Made by a program: the position numbers and the translations under genes. From positions 1-49,147 of the forward strand of contig CAMDRI010000018.1 in NCBI GenBank assembly GCA_945906725.1: a stretch of 49,147 nt of DNA. The letters run 5' to 3'. Of the stretch, positions 35,174-43,725 are shown one piece after another. The notes beneath the pieces are model-generated. The model was not told the DNA's origin. It saw only the letters and a program-made list of their open reading frames with translations, and made no database searches. Position 1 is the stretch's first letter. Every line of letters starts with the position of its first letter. This DNA comes from Candidatus Kuenenia stuttgartensis (GTDB lineage Bacteria; Planctomycetota; Planctomycetia; Planctomycetales; Planctomycetaceae).

Positions 35174-37674
35174 TCCAAAATCTCCAACGGGAAAAAACTG
35201 CTGCCGAAATAGGTAGGCTCATCTTCGACGACGCCGACCGTGAACAGCCGCAGAAACTGCTGTCGGCCGAGTGGAGCGTCGTCATTGATGACAATTTGCA
35301 GAGTCCCCTTGTCCGTCTGACCGGTGAAGGTTTCGCCTCGTCCGCGCAGGCCGATGACGTCTGTCACGCGACCGGGAGCGGCCAGTTCCGTGTGCATCTT
35401 GCCAATGAAGCCATTGAGCCGTTTCGCCGAATAGCTCACTTTGATCGTTTCACCTCGCTTGGCTTGCGTCACCGCGAACGGATCGACCTCCACGAGGATC
35501 GCTGCGGGTTGCACATCGAAGGTGATGGAATTGCTGACGACCGCTACCGTTTCCGTTTTCTTGTCGGGAGTGGGGACTGTGGTCTCGGCACGGACAACCA
35601 GCGAGTAACGTCCGACGGGCAACGTCGGCGGCAGATGGAAACTGAGATACCCCTTTTGCTGGCCGGCCGGGATGACCGTCGTTTGATTGTGGATCGAATC
35701 GGGAAGCCCCATGCCGATCAGTTTGACCGGGGCTTGATGACCGGTGTCGCGCCGCTCGATGTGGATGGCAACGTCGAGCACTCCACCGGGCGAGTGCTTC
35801 GGCGACAGCTTGCCGTAGAGATGATGGTCCAGCGTCTCGTGAGCATCGGCCGTGATTCGCAACGGCGCTTCGCCGGCGACCGCGAGCGGGATTTGCGAAG
35901 TGATACGTCCCCATCCATTCGGCGTTCCTGATCGGACGATCGTGCCGCCACGCACCGGGTGACTCTTGCGTGCGGACTCTTCCGCGACTCCCTGCAGTTT
36001 CAATTCGCCGAAGAGAGGCGATGCATTCCGATCGGCCGAAACAATCAATGTCGTCGCATCCACACCGGGGCCGAACCAGACGCCGGAGCATTCGATTCCG
36101 GCTGGAAGATCCTTGGCGGAGACGTGAATCGCTCCGTCGCAGCCTCGCCGCCGAAACACGAAAAGATCGAGCACCTCGCGTCCTCCGCGCCGCACGTTCA
36201 AGCCAGCGAGGTCATCGCGACGCGGAACGGCCACGAGTTGAAAATCGGGTTCCTCACGACGAATGCTCAGTCGAAAGGTCCGCCGCGGATCGGCTTGCAG
36301 TCCGCCGATCAGGTTTCGGATCGCCACCAAGTAGCGGCCATCCGCCGGACAGACCCAGCGACCTGCCGGATCGAGATGAGACGTCGGGAACCCACCGCCG
36401 ATGCTTCGCAAATCATCGCCGAACTGCGCCAGTTCCTGCTGACCCGCTGGGTCAAGCACGCTGATCTGCAAATCGACCGGAGATTGAAGGCGTTGTCCGA
36501 GCGCCTCGATGAAGAACACTTCGCCGCGCCGAGCGGGAATCGCAAACCAATCTCTTTCGTCACCCGCCACAAGTTGACCGCTCACTTCGCAGGGAACGCT
36601 GACCTCCTGCGCTGACGACGGCGAGTGATTGCCGTCACGGTTCAACGTCACCGGCACGTCAGTCACGCCAATCATCACCGGCTCGTGACCGCCGGGAATC
36701 TGATAGGCGAATCCTTCGAGTATCGCTTGCGACGGCTGTAGTCGCACGGGCAGCGGCCAGGACGTTTCGGCTAGCGAAGCGGGGATGTCCACATCCAGGC
36801 GATCAAAGTCGTCGAGCATTCGGGAGGGCGAGGTTCCTGTCGAGCCGTCATTTCCCGCACGACGCGGCTCGGCAGGAGCCCCGCCCTCCTTCAAGTTCCA
36901 GCCATACAGAGCGACGCGCGCCGGCTTGCCGCGCTGAATGACGCTCGGCACCGAGAACACCACGCGCGGGCCGGTGTCGATGTCGAGCCGATAGTAGTGC
37001 TCGGCGCTACCCGACGAAGTCAGATCCTGCACCCTCACGACGTAAGAGCCGTCCGCTGGAACGCGAAAGTCGATCAGCGGGTCGATGCCGAAATAACCAC
37101 GATTGACTGCAAGGCGTCTGCCTGTCGCGTCAAAGACTTCCAGCACCGCACGCAGTCGTGAGTCGATCCGCTCCGCCGAGCATTCGATGATGACGCGCTG
37201 TCCTTGTTTCGCCTCGAAGCGGAAGTGATCCGAGTCGCCGGCTTTGTCGAGTCGCCCGTTGATCACGAGATCCAGCGGGACCGACATCGCCGCTGACGGC
37301 GTTTCGTTCGGCTCTACCTCCGATTGCTCCGCCCGATTGCCGATCGCAAATGTCCTCGGCGAGCTGACGCCGTTGTCGCCGACAGCCCACAAATCGCACA
37401 GACCCGGTGGTGTGCCTGCCGGAATCGTCAGTCGCATGCGACTGGGGTCTAATCGCTCGCAACGGACGCCGGGAACATTGCAATGCAGAGTCCGAAGTCC
37501 TTGCAGGTTCGTGCCGCTGACCGTTACTTCCACCGACTGCCCAACCTGCCCGCCCGTGGGGAAAACCGTGTTCAGCAGCGGCGGCACCTGTCCGAAAGCC
37601 GAGCGCCCGACGAGCGTCGCCAAACACACGGCGACGGACAGCAGCACTTCGCGGTATCGGCTGCGAACAATCAT
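35170..37674 (-). CDS. PPC-domain secreted protein, cluster 2
   Basis: The gene encodes 834 residues from ATG 37674, with GGGGAG 7-8 bases upstream. Signal peptide (VLLSVAVCLATLVGRSAFGQ). IPT/TIG-like domain from PPLLNTVFPTGGQVGQSVEV. PPC-type domains follow at SDHFRFEAKQGQRVIIE (about 150) and RDWFAIPARRGEVFFIE (about 375). Several further beta domains lead to the C-terminus ending SSFFPLEILE. Same architecture as the cluster 1 PPC gene but without the Ala/Lys coiled-coil tail. A palindrome at 36823-36889 adds extra residues (around GGAPAEPRRAGNDGSTGTSP) inside the protein, and a second dyad supplies the stop codon. Likely a surface carbohydrate-binding or spacer protein. Confidence 0.85.
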   Translation of the reverse strand: MIVRSRYREVLLSVAVCLATLVGRSAFGQVPPLLNTVFPTGGQVGQSVEVTVSGTNLQGLRTLHCNVPGVRCERLDPSRMRLTIPAGTPPGLCDLWAVGDNGVSSPRTFAIGNRAEQSEVEPNETPSAAMSVPLDLVINGRLDKAGDSDHFRFEAKQGQRVIIECSAERIDSRLRAVLEVFDATGRRLAVNRGYFGIDPLIDFRVPADGSYVVRVQDLTSSGSAEHYYRLDIDTGPRVVFSVPSVIQRGKPARVALYGWNLKEGGAPAEPRRAGNDGSTGTSPSRMLDDFDRLDVDIPASLAETSWPLPVRLQPSQAILEGFAYQIPGGHEPVMIGVTDVPVTLNRDGNHSPSSAQEVSVPCEVSGQLVAGDERDWFAIPARRGEVFFIEALGQRLQSPVDLQISVLDPAGQQELAQFGDDLRSIGGGFPTSHLDPAGRWVCPADGRYLVAIRNLIGGLQADPRRTFRLSIRREEPDFQLVAVPRRDDLAGLNVRRGGREVLDLFVFRRRGCDGAIHVSAKDLPAGIECSGVWFGPGVDATTLIVSADRNASPLFGELKLQGVAEESARKSHPVRGGTIVRSGTPNGWGRITSQIPLAVAGEAPLRITADAHETLDHHLYGKLSPKHSPGGVLDVAIHIERRDTGHQAPVKLIGMGLPDSIHNQTTVIPAGQQKGYLSFHLPPTLPVGRYSLVVRAETTVPTPDKKTETVAVVSNSITFDVQPAAILVEVDPFAVTQAKRGETIKVSYSAKRLNGFIGKMHTELAAPGRVTDVIGLRGRGETFTGQTDKGTLQIVINDDAPLGRQQFLRLFTVGVVEDEPTYFGSSFFPLEILE
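36823..36889. repeat. Palindromic element inserted in frame in PPC gene
   Basis: Arms 36823-36847 and 36865-36889 are inverted repeats matching at 22 of 25 positions, with a 17-base spacer. The encoded stretch EGGAPAEPRRAGNDGSTGTS interrupts otherwise regular beta-strand sequence (ALYGWNLK before, DDFDRLDVDIP after). Frame is kept. Confidence 0.85.
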
Positions 37675-37867
37675 CAACCACTCCCCACACGGCCTCATAA
37701 CGAAATCGATCGAAGGTTGCTCTCGTCACAATATATCGTCCGCTGTTGATGGACGGCTAGCTCCGAGCGGAAACACCGAGTTTGTCCATCACGCATTGAA
37801 CTGATTGTGCGAATTCCACCGACTGGCGCGAATGCCGCTTGTGAGTCCCTTCGAGAGACCCCGACGA

Positions 37868-39199
37868 TCAAACGACGTCCGGCAAACCAAACGGCGAACG
37901 GTACTTCTTGCTCAGGAGTTGATTGGCCTCGTCGCAATCGACGAAACGCTCAGTCTTGGGATCGAAATCGAGCCGGCCGCGAGTGCGGAGCGCGATCTCT
38001 CCCAGATGCACCAGCGCGCAACTGCGATGCGCGACCGCCGCCGAAGCGCGCGTTGGCGTCCGCTTGCGAACGGCATTGAGGAACTCGGCCATGTGTTCGG
38101 CGTAGCCGCGCTCACCGCGCAGTTCTTTGCCTTCGGTTGGCCCCGGAGTTCCCTTCGGTCCTTGGAAGACGCTGAACGCTCCGCGGCGCGAGAAGATCAT
38201 GTAGCCCTCAGTGCCGTAAAACACGTTGCCGTTGTCGAAGCCATGCAGGCCGTAGGCTGTGAAAGGGTAGTTCTCGTAGATCAACAGCCGGCCGTCGGGA
38301 TATTCGTAAGTCACGTTCATGTTGTCCGGGTACTCGCTGGCGTGACCGTCGAGCAACATCCTTCCGCCGCGAGCTGTGATCTGCTTCGGCAACGTGTCGA
38401 TGCCGAGTCCCCAGGCGGCCATGTCGAGATCGTGAATCCCGTCGTCGCCGATCTCACCGTTGCCGTAGTCGGCGAACATCCGCCACGTCTGGTGAAAGCG
38501 ATGCGGATTGAATGGCCGTTTCGGCGCGGGACCGAGCCAGCGATCGTAATCAACTCCCTCTGGAGGCATCCTGTCCGGCAGCGGCTTCTCGACCGTTCGA
38601 GTCTCCGCCGTCCACGCGCGAGCCACTTTCACTTGTCCGATGATCCCTTCCTTCAACAGCCGGCCAGCTTTCTCGGTGACTGGACTGCTGCGCATTTGGC
38701 TCCCTTGCTGGACGACTCGGCCGTATTTCTTCGCGGCGGCGATGATCAGCGGTCCCTCGTTGTAGACGTGCGAGATTGGCTTCTCGATGTAGACGTCTTT
38801 CCCCGCCTGCATGGCGGCCAGCGCGATCGGAGCATGCCAGTGATGCGGCGTCGCGATAATGAGCGCGTCAACATCTTTATCGGCGATCAGGTCTTCGTAG
38901 CGTGCCGTCCGCTTCGGAGGTGCGGATTGGAATTCGCGTGTGACGTGAGTATTCATCTTGTCGACCTGTGCGGGATCGACGTCACACAGCCACGCGATCG
39001 ACGCGGCTTCGCGACGGCTGACGAGACCTTTGACATGGCTCGTCATGATCCCGCCGCAGCCGATGATTCCCAACCGCACTTTCGCCGGCTTGTCGTCGGC
39101 AAAGACAGGCGCTCCGCCGAGTGCCGTCGCCGCTGCGACGATGGCCGCTGCTTCCGTGGAATGCTGCAAGAACTGACGCCGGTTGGTCTCGCGGTTCAT
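37868..39199 (-). CDS. Tat-exported Gfo/Idh/MocA oxidoreductase
   Basis: The gene encodes 443 residues from ATG 39199, with AGGAG 7 bases upstream. Tat signal NRRQFLQHSTEAAAIVAAAT. The Rossmann domain starts VRLGIIGCGGIMTSHVKG with the dinucleotide-binding GxGG turn, then IIATPHHWHAPIALAAM and the family motif YIEKPISH, where Lys is the usual catalytic residue. The C-terminal alpha/beta domain contains GEIGDDGIHDLDMAAWGLG with the conserved substrate-side His and Asp. Exported members bring bound NAD(P) into the periplasm, often for sugar or glycoside oxidoreduction. It is the first gene of cluster 2, followed by the PPC gene after about 190 non-coding bases, so co-transcription is likely but not certain. 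Confidence 0.92.
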   Translation of the reverse strand: MNRETNRRQFLQHSTEAAAIVAAATALGGAPVFADDKPAKVRLGIIGCGGIMTSHVKGLVSRREAASIAWLCDVDPAQVDKMNTHVTREFQSAPPKRTARYEDLIADKDVDALIIATPHHWHAPIALAAMQAGKDVYIEKPISHVYNEGPLIIAAAKKYGRVVQQGSQMRSSPVTEKAGRLLKEGIIGQVKVARAWTAETRTVEKPLPDRMPPEGVDYDRWLGPAPKRPFNPHRFHQTWRMFADYGNGEIGDDGIHDLDMAAWGLGIDTLPKQITARGGRMLLDGHASEYPDNMNVTYEYPDGRLLIYENYPFTAYGLHGFDNGNVFYGTEGYMIFSRRGAFSVFQGPKGTPGPTEGKELRGERGYAEHMAEFLNAVRKRTPTRASAAVAHRSCALVHLGEIALRTRGRLDFDPKTERFVDCDEANQLLSKKYRSPFGLPDVV

Positions 39200-39601
39200 G
39201 ACTGGCTCCTGAGGCGATGGAGTGGTAGTAACGAACCGCATTCTTATCACTGACATTGTCGATGTCATGTCAAGAGGGGCAAAGTTTGATTCGACGTGGT
39301 GGCTGCGCGAGTCGGCGAACCTGATGCGATCGGTGTGGCCTGTGCTGCGTTGACGACCCACGGCTTGACGGAGTGAACGCGAGCTACCTTCCGCCGTCTC
39401 AATTGAGAGTGATGTATGAAACGCTGCAGGGGCTGATTCTGAGGCACTTTGCGAAGAATTCGCGGAGAAATCAGAAATTGACACGATTTCAGCGGACTTC
39501 CATAATCCCGCCCCTTCTCAGATTGGCCAATTCTGCCTCGTCGTGCGCGAGGTACGTGTCTTGCCGAAGTTCTCGGCTCACCCAGGGAAAGGAATCCCGC
39601 G
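39200..39601. promoter_or_regulatory. Divergent intergenic region upstream of cluster 2
   Basis: This 402-base gap separates the divergent oxidoreductase (minus) and coiled-coil gene (plus) and should hold both promoters. A 6-bp dyad, TGACATTGTCGATGTCA at 39251-39267, lies about 50 bases before the oxidoreductase start and could be an operator. Open frames here on either strand lack coding character. No confident -35/-10 pair. Confidence 0.35.
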
Positions 39602-41623
39602 ATGAGCGATCTTGCAAACCGCTCCAATTTCAACACGGATGTTTCGTCGGTCGGCCTCGAAGACGTGCATGAAGTGCGGCTGCGCGGATTGGCCGCCGCG
39701 AACACGTCGGCAGCGCGTGGACAGGTCGATCTGTTCGTGCAAGCCAGCCAAGTCGCCGAGAACTTGCGCGCTCAAGTCGCCGAGCTGGAACGCCGCGAAC
39801 GGAATCTCAACGAACAACTCGCTCAGTTTGATCGCGAGCAACGGTCGCTACGACTGCGGGCCGTCAATGCCGAGGAAGAAGCCAGGTTGCGCGCCGAACA
39901 ACTCACGCAGCAGGAACAGCAGTTCTCCGAACGCTTTCAGCAGACCGAGCAGATTCTCGCCGAACTGAAGTTGCGCGAGCGTGAGCTGACACAAGCCAAT
40001 CAATCGCTCGAACTTCAACGAGTGACACTCAAGAAGCAGTTGGACCGACAGAACGAGGTCGACAAGGCCGCGATGCAGCACTCGCAGGCAATGGCCGACG
40101 CGGAGCGCAAGCAACTCGCCGATGAGCGTGATCGCATGGCTCGCGAGCAGCAAGCGATTCTCGAAACGGTCAAGTCGGAGATCGACCAAGAGCGAGCACG
40201 GCTCCGCAAAGAATACGCCTGGGAACTGGATGGTGAGATCGAACACTTTCGCAATCAGCGCGAAGCGTGGAACCAACAACAAGCTCAGGAACGAGAGCAA
40301 CTCGCCGCAGACGCGAGAGTCCAAGAGGATGCGATGCGTAAGCTGCAAGCCGAATGGACCGAGCAACGTCGGCAGCAGCAATCCGATTTGGACGCGACGC
40401 GCCGGCAAGTGGAGCAGCACCGTCAGCAGCTTGAACGCGAACACGACGAAGCCCTGCGGCGTCTGCAACTCAACTGGGAAGCCGAGCGGCAGCAGCTCCG
40501 CGTGCAGTGGGCGGCGGACCTGGATGAAGAGAAACAAAAGTTCGCTGAAGAGCGATCCAGCTTCGAGACGGGACGCGATTCAGATCGGTCAGTCGTTCAA
40601 CGCGATCGTGAATCTCACGACTTGTACGTCCAGAAGTCGCTTGCCGAATTGCAGAACCAACGCAAGCAATGGGAGACCGACCTCCGCAAGCTGCGCGAGG
40701 AACACTCGCAACAATTGCGGACGGACGCCGTCGAGTTCGATCAGCAGAAAGCCGATTGGGAGCGTCAACGAGCCGCCCAGTGGGCACGACTCGGCGAGAT
40801 GCAACGCGAGTTGGAGCTCACTCAGCAGGAAGTCGCGCGGTCGTGGCAGGCCGGCCAAGCCGAAACCTTGCAGCGCTGCGAAGACCTTGGCCGGCGCGAA
40901 TCACAACTGACTAGGTTCCGGCGTCGACTCGATGAACGCGAAGCGTCGCTGGCTTGCGAAGCCGAAACGCTGCAACGTTTGCTGGCCGACCGTTCGTACG
41001 AAGTCGCGTCCGAGCAAAGTCAGCTCGATCGTGAGCGGGCAGAGTTCGAGCAACAACGCCTGACCGAGTCATCCGCCAGCCAACAGCAATCCGCACAGCG
41101 GGTGTTCGAACTCGAAAAACTCGAAGCCCGCCGACATCGATTCGACATGATGCGCGGCGAGATGGAATGTTCCAATCGCCTCACGCTGGAATCGCGACTG
41201 GCGATGGAAGAGGCCTGGGCGGAGCTCTTGCCGACCGTCGATCCCGAATTTATTCGCCGTCGCATTGAGGAGGGCCGCGCGGCGATTGCCGAACACTATC
41301 GCCGGCTGCGAGACGAACTCGAAGTCCAACGCCAGGAGATCCAACTCGGACGCATGCAGTTCCAGGATCAGGTCCGACGCCAGCAAGACCAACTGCGAGC
41401 CGAACGGGATCAACAACCCGCAGTGTTGGCGATCCGCGAAGAACAAGTCCGCATCGCCGAGCAACGCCTCAAGGCCGAAGCCCACGAATGGGAACAACGC
41501 GAACTCCGTTGGCGCAACGCACGAGCGAATTGGCTCGAAGAGAAGCTCGAAGCCGAGCGGATCATTCGCGGGTTGCTCGACCAATCCAACGTCTTGCCGT
41601 TCCCGAACGCGAAGGCGGCCTGA
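39602..41623 (+). CDS. Long coiled-coil protein of unknown function
   Basis: The gene encodes 673 residues. ATG 39602 has AAAGGAA about 9 bases upstream. After a short N-terminal segment (to about residue 40) almost the whole protein is predicted coiled coil, very rich in Gln, Glu, Arg and Ala, with stretches such as LERRERNLNEQLAQFDREQR, RAEQLTQQEQQFSERFQQ and QRVFELEKLEARRHRFDMM. No signal peptide, TM segment or nucleotide-binding motif. A less regular stretch near 525-560 (TLESRLAMEEAWAELLPTVD) may be a hinge. It ends NVLPFPNAKAA. Likely a cytoplasmic structural or scaffold protein; SMC is unlikely as there are no Walker motifs. It is convergent with a lipoprotein gene. Confidence 0.88.
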   Translation: MSDLANRSNFNTDVSSVGLEDVHEVRLRGLAAANTSAARGQVDLFVQASQVAENLRAQVAELERRERNLNEQLAQFDREQRSLRLRAVNAEEEARLRAEQLTQQEQQFSERFQQTEQILAELKLRERELTQANQSLELQRVTLKKQLDRQNEVDKAAMQHSQAMADAERKQLADERDRMAREQQAILETVKSEIDQERARLRKEYAWELDGEIEHFRNQREAWNQQQAQEREQLAADARVQEDAMRKLQAEWTEQRRQQQSDLDATRRQVEQHRQQLEREHDEALRRLQLNWEAERQQLRVQWAADLDEEKQKFAEERSSFETGRDSDRSVVQRDRESHDLYVQKSLAELQNQRKQWETDLRKLREEHSQQLRTDAVEFDQQKADWERQRAAQWARLGEMQRELELTQQEVARSWQAGQAETLQRCEDLGRRESQLTRFRRRLDEREASLACEAETLQRLLADRSYEVASEQSQLDRERAEFEQQRLTESSASQQQSAQRVFELEKLEARRHRFDMMRGEMECSNRLTLESRLAMEEAWAELLPTVDPEFIRRRIEEGRAAIAEHYRRLRDELEVQRQEIQLGRMQFQDQVRRQQDQLRAERDQQPAVLAIREEQVRIAEQRLKAEAHEWEQRELRWRNARANWLEEKLEAERIIRGLLDQSNVLPFPNAKAA

Positions 41624-41630
41624 ATCGTGG

Positions 41631-41649
41631 CGGATGCGTCTCGCATCCG
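41631..41649 (+). terminator. Hairpin between convergent genes
   Basis: CGGATGCG-TCT-CGCATCCG is a perfect 8-bp stem with a 3-base loop, 7 bases after the coiled-coil gene stop and 29 bases before the convergent lipoprotein stop. No T-run, so it may be a weak bidirectional terminator or a stabilising hairpin. Confidence 0.5.
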
Positions 41650-41678
41650 ATCGACGCGAGACTCGTCGGCCACGTCAA

Positions 41679-42221
41679 CTAGCGTTGCATCTGGCCGAGA
41701 ATCGCTTGTTCGAGAGCGTCGTCCCGACCGAGGAAATACCAGCCGGACGGATTGCTCTGCCCGACAACGACGGTCAAGTTGCGTTCCAGCGGGGTGTTCT
41801 TGCGAAAGGTCGCGGCCCCAGCCGTGTTCTCGGCCACGCCCGCAACGTCTTCCTTTTCTTTGAACGCTTCGACGCCGACCAGATATCCCCCTTCGACGGG
41901 AGTCAGGTCCACCTTCACCTTACGACGAATCGATTGCAGTGTGCTCTCCAGCCGATTGTCAGCTCCAACCGAATCGGCATGCCATGACTCCAACACGTTT
42001 GAGCCAACTCGGTAATCGGTCTCGATGACGCCATCCAGCCGGTTCTCACGAGCGATCGGAAAATGGAAATCGTGCAGCACATCGACCGCTCGTTCCCACG
42101 CCGCGTGCTGCGAATTCGCCGGCACGAACACCGGATTCGACACGATCATCGGCCGCGACGACGCGCAGCCTGACAACAACGTCAGCAGCAGCAACCAACG
42201 ATGAGCTTGGACAACGGACAT
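41679..42221 (-). CDS. Lipoprotein of unknown function
   Basis: The gene encodes 180 residues with a lipoprotein signal: RWLLLLTLLSGCASS, lipobox LSGC with the lipidated Cys at about 19, and Ser rather than Asp next but one, suggesting outer-membrane sorting if classical rules hold. The mature part begins near VFVPANSQHAAWERAVDVLH and includes a DGVIETDYRVG segment, a common planctomycete pattern in which two related copies of a protein variant are processed. The rest is alpha/beta without a recognised family. It lies 95 bases downstream of the HD phosphohydrolase on the same strand. Confidence 0.8.
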   Translation of the reverse strand: MSVVQAHRWLLLLTLLSGCASSRPMIVSNPVFVPANSQHAAWERAVDVLHDFHFPIARENRLDGVIETDYRVGSNVLESWHADSVGADNRLESTLQSIRRKVKVDLTPVEGGYLVGVEAFKEKEDVAGVAENTAGAATFRKNTPLERNLTVVVGQSNPSGWYFLGRDDALEQAILGQMQR

Positions 42222-42316
42222 GAGATGACTCGCGCGGAAGGTGTGCTCGCGTGGGAGGGTACGACTCGAAGGGGGTGGGAATGTCTCAGCAATCGCAAAC
42301 CGGGTAAAGCCGAATT

Positions 42317-43660
42317 TTACCGCGAGCTTTCCGCGGCAATCGCCTGTTGCAACGACTCGCGAAACGTCGACAAGTCGCTCAGCATCGCGGCGATTTCCGG
42401 AGTCGCGAAGACGCGGACTCGCTTCACGAAGTCGTCGAACTGCGTCTTGGCCAGTGCTTCGACGACCGGCGAGACCCGATTGAGCGGCTGATACGATCGC
42501 TCCTTCGGATCGAAGATTGAGACGTTGAACTCGACCTCGCGATGCGGTGGCGGCGCGTCAATCAAAATATCGACAGGCGAGAGACGCCGCCCCAGCACGT
42601 TGGAAAGTGACTCGCACAACCGCCGTCCGACGCCGACCAAGAACTCATACGGCCGACCGGCAAGCCGCGAATACAAATCGGGATGCAGCGAGTGCGTCAA
42701 TTCAACAACTCGCTTGAACAGCTGCCGTTTCGGGCCGAAGACTCCCTCAGTCAGCGGTTCACAATCGGTGCCGCGCGCCGCTTGCCGCAGCTCGCGGATC
42801 GTTTCGGATTCGCTCAGCTCGAAAAACGCTCGCAGGTCGAAGCGGCTTCGCAGTTCGAAAAAACTGCGAGCGAACATCGCCGTCGCTGAACGCACCGCGT
42901 GATGCCAGTAGACTTCGCTGAACATCACATACCGTGCAAAGACCATCAGCTCGGCTGCTGTCTTGCCCTTCGTGCTCAGCGCGAGTCCGTCGCCCGCTTC
43001 GTTGACCAACAACGATTGCATGAGCCGCTGCTTGTCGAAGTGCCGGCCGTAGGGGACGCCGCAGTGCAGGCTGTCGCGGTCGAGGTAATCCATCTTGTCG
43101 ATGTCGATCGGTCCCGAAAGCACCGACCGCATCAGCCGCAGCGGTATCGAATCGGTCATCGGTTCGAGCACGTCGAGCACTTCCGCTGGATCGATCTGCC
43201 ATTCGGTTCGCAACACCTGAGCCAGCTCGCGATGCGGCTTCAGGAACTCAGCCGCGAACGCTTCGTGGTGTTGCAACTCCGGCAGTTCCAAGTCTTCGAT
43301 CGGATGGCAGAACGGCCAATGGCCAAGATCGTGCAGCAACGCGGAGACCATCAGCACTTCCGCTCGATGCGAATCGACGACTGCCGCGAATCGCGGATCG
43401 CGACCCAACTGCCAGAGATACTTCAGTGCATTGAGGAACACGCCTAATGCATGCTCGAAGCGAGTGTGCGTCGCGCCGGGATAGACTTTCGATGCCAAGC
43501 CCAACTGCGAGATGTGGGCCAACCGCTGGAACTCTGGCGTATCGACAATCGCGCGGACTCGGGGCGTGAACGGGACATCCAGCTCGACCGGGATGCGCAC
43601 GAGTCCGCGCCCGGCTTCCAGGTTCATCAACTCCGGAATGTGGCTGTAGGGGTGCGGCAT
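42317..43660 (-). CDS. HD-domain phosphohydrolase (dNTPase/SAMHD1-like)
   Basis: The gene encodes 447 residues from ATG 43660, with GAGGA upstream; the 14-residue upstream extension is weaker. Cytoplasmic. HD-superfamily motifs: SQLGLASKVYPGATHTRFEHA (first His at about 65), then LLHDLGHWPFCH (HD at about 110-111) and PIDIDKMDYLDRD with the distal Asp. The arrangement matches the deoxynucleotide triphosphohydrolase / SAMHD1-like branch, which cleaves dNTPs or related phosphoesters. The start lies only 65 bases from that of the divergent DUF2079 gene, so the two promoters are back to back. Confidence 0.9.
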   Translation of the reverse strand: MPHPYSHIPELMNLEAGRGLVRIPVELDVPFTPRVRAIVDTPEFQRLAHISQLGLASKVYPGATHTRFEHALGVFLNALKYLWQLGRDPRFAAVVDSHRAEVLMVSALLHDLGHWPFCHPIEDLELPELQHHEAFAAEFLKPHRELAQVLRTEWQIDPAEVLDVLEPMTDSIPLRLMRSVLSGPIDIDKMDYLDRDSLHCGVPYGRHFDKQRLMQSLLVNEAGDGLALSTKGKTAAELMVFARYVMFSEVYWHHAVRSATAMFARSFFELRSRFDLRAFFELSESETIRELRQAARGTDCEPLTEGVFGPKRQLFKRVVELTHSLHPDLYSRLAGRPYEFLVGVGRRLCESLSNVLGRRLSPVDILIDAPPPHREVEFNVSIFDPKERSYQPLNRVSPVVEALAKTQFDDFVKRVRVFATPEIAAMLSDLSTFRESLQQAIAAESSR

Positions 43661-43725
43661 GGTTCCTCGGACTTCGGTATGGAAAGCTACATTGGCGAGC
43701 ACTCAGCCGCCACTATGATGCGAGC

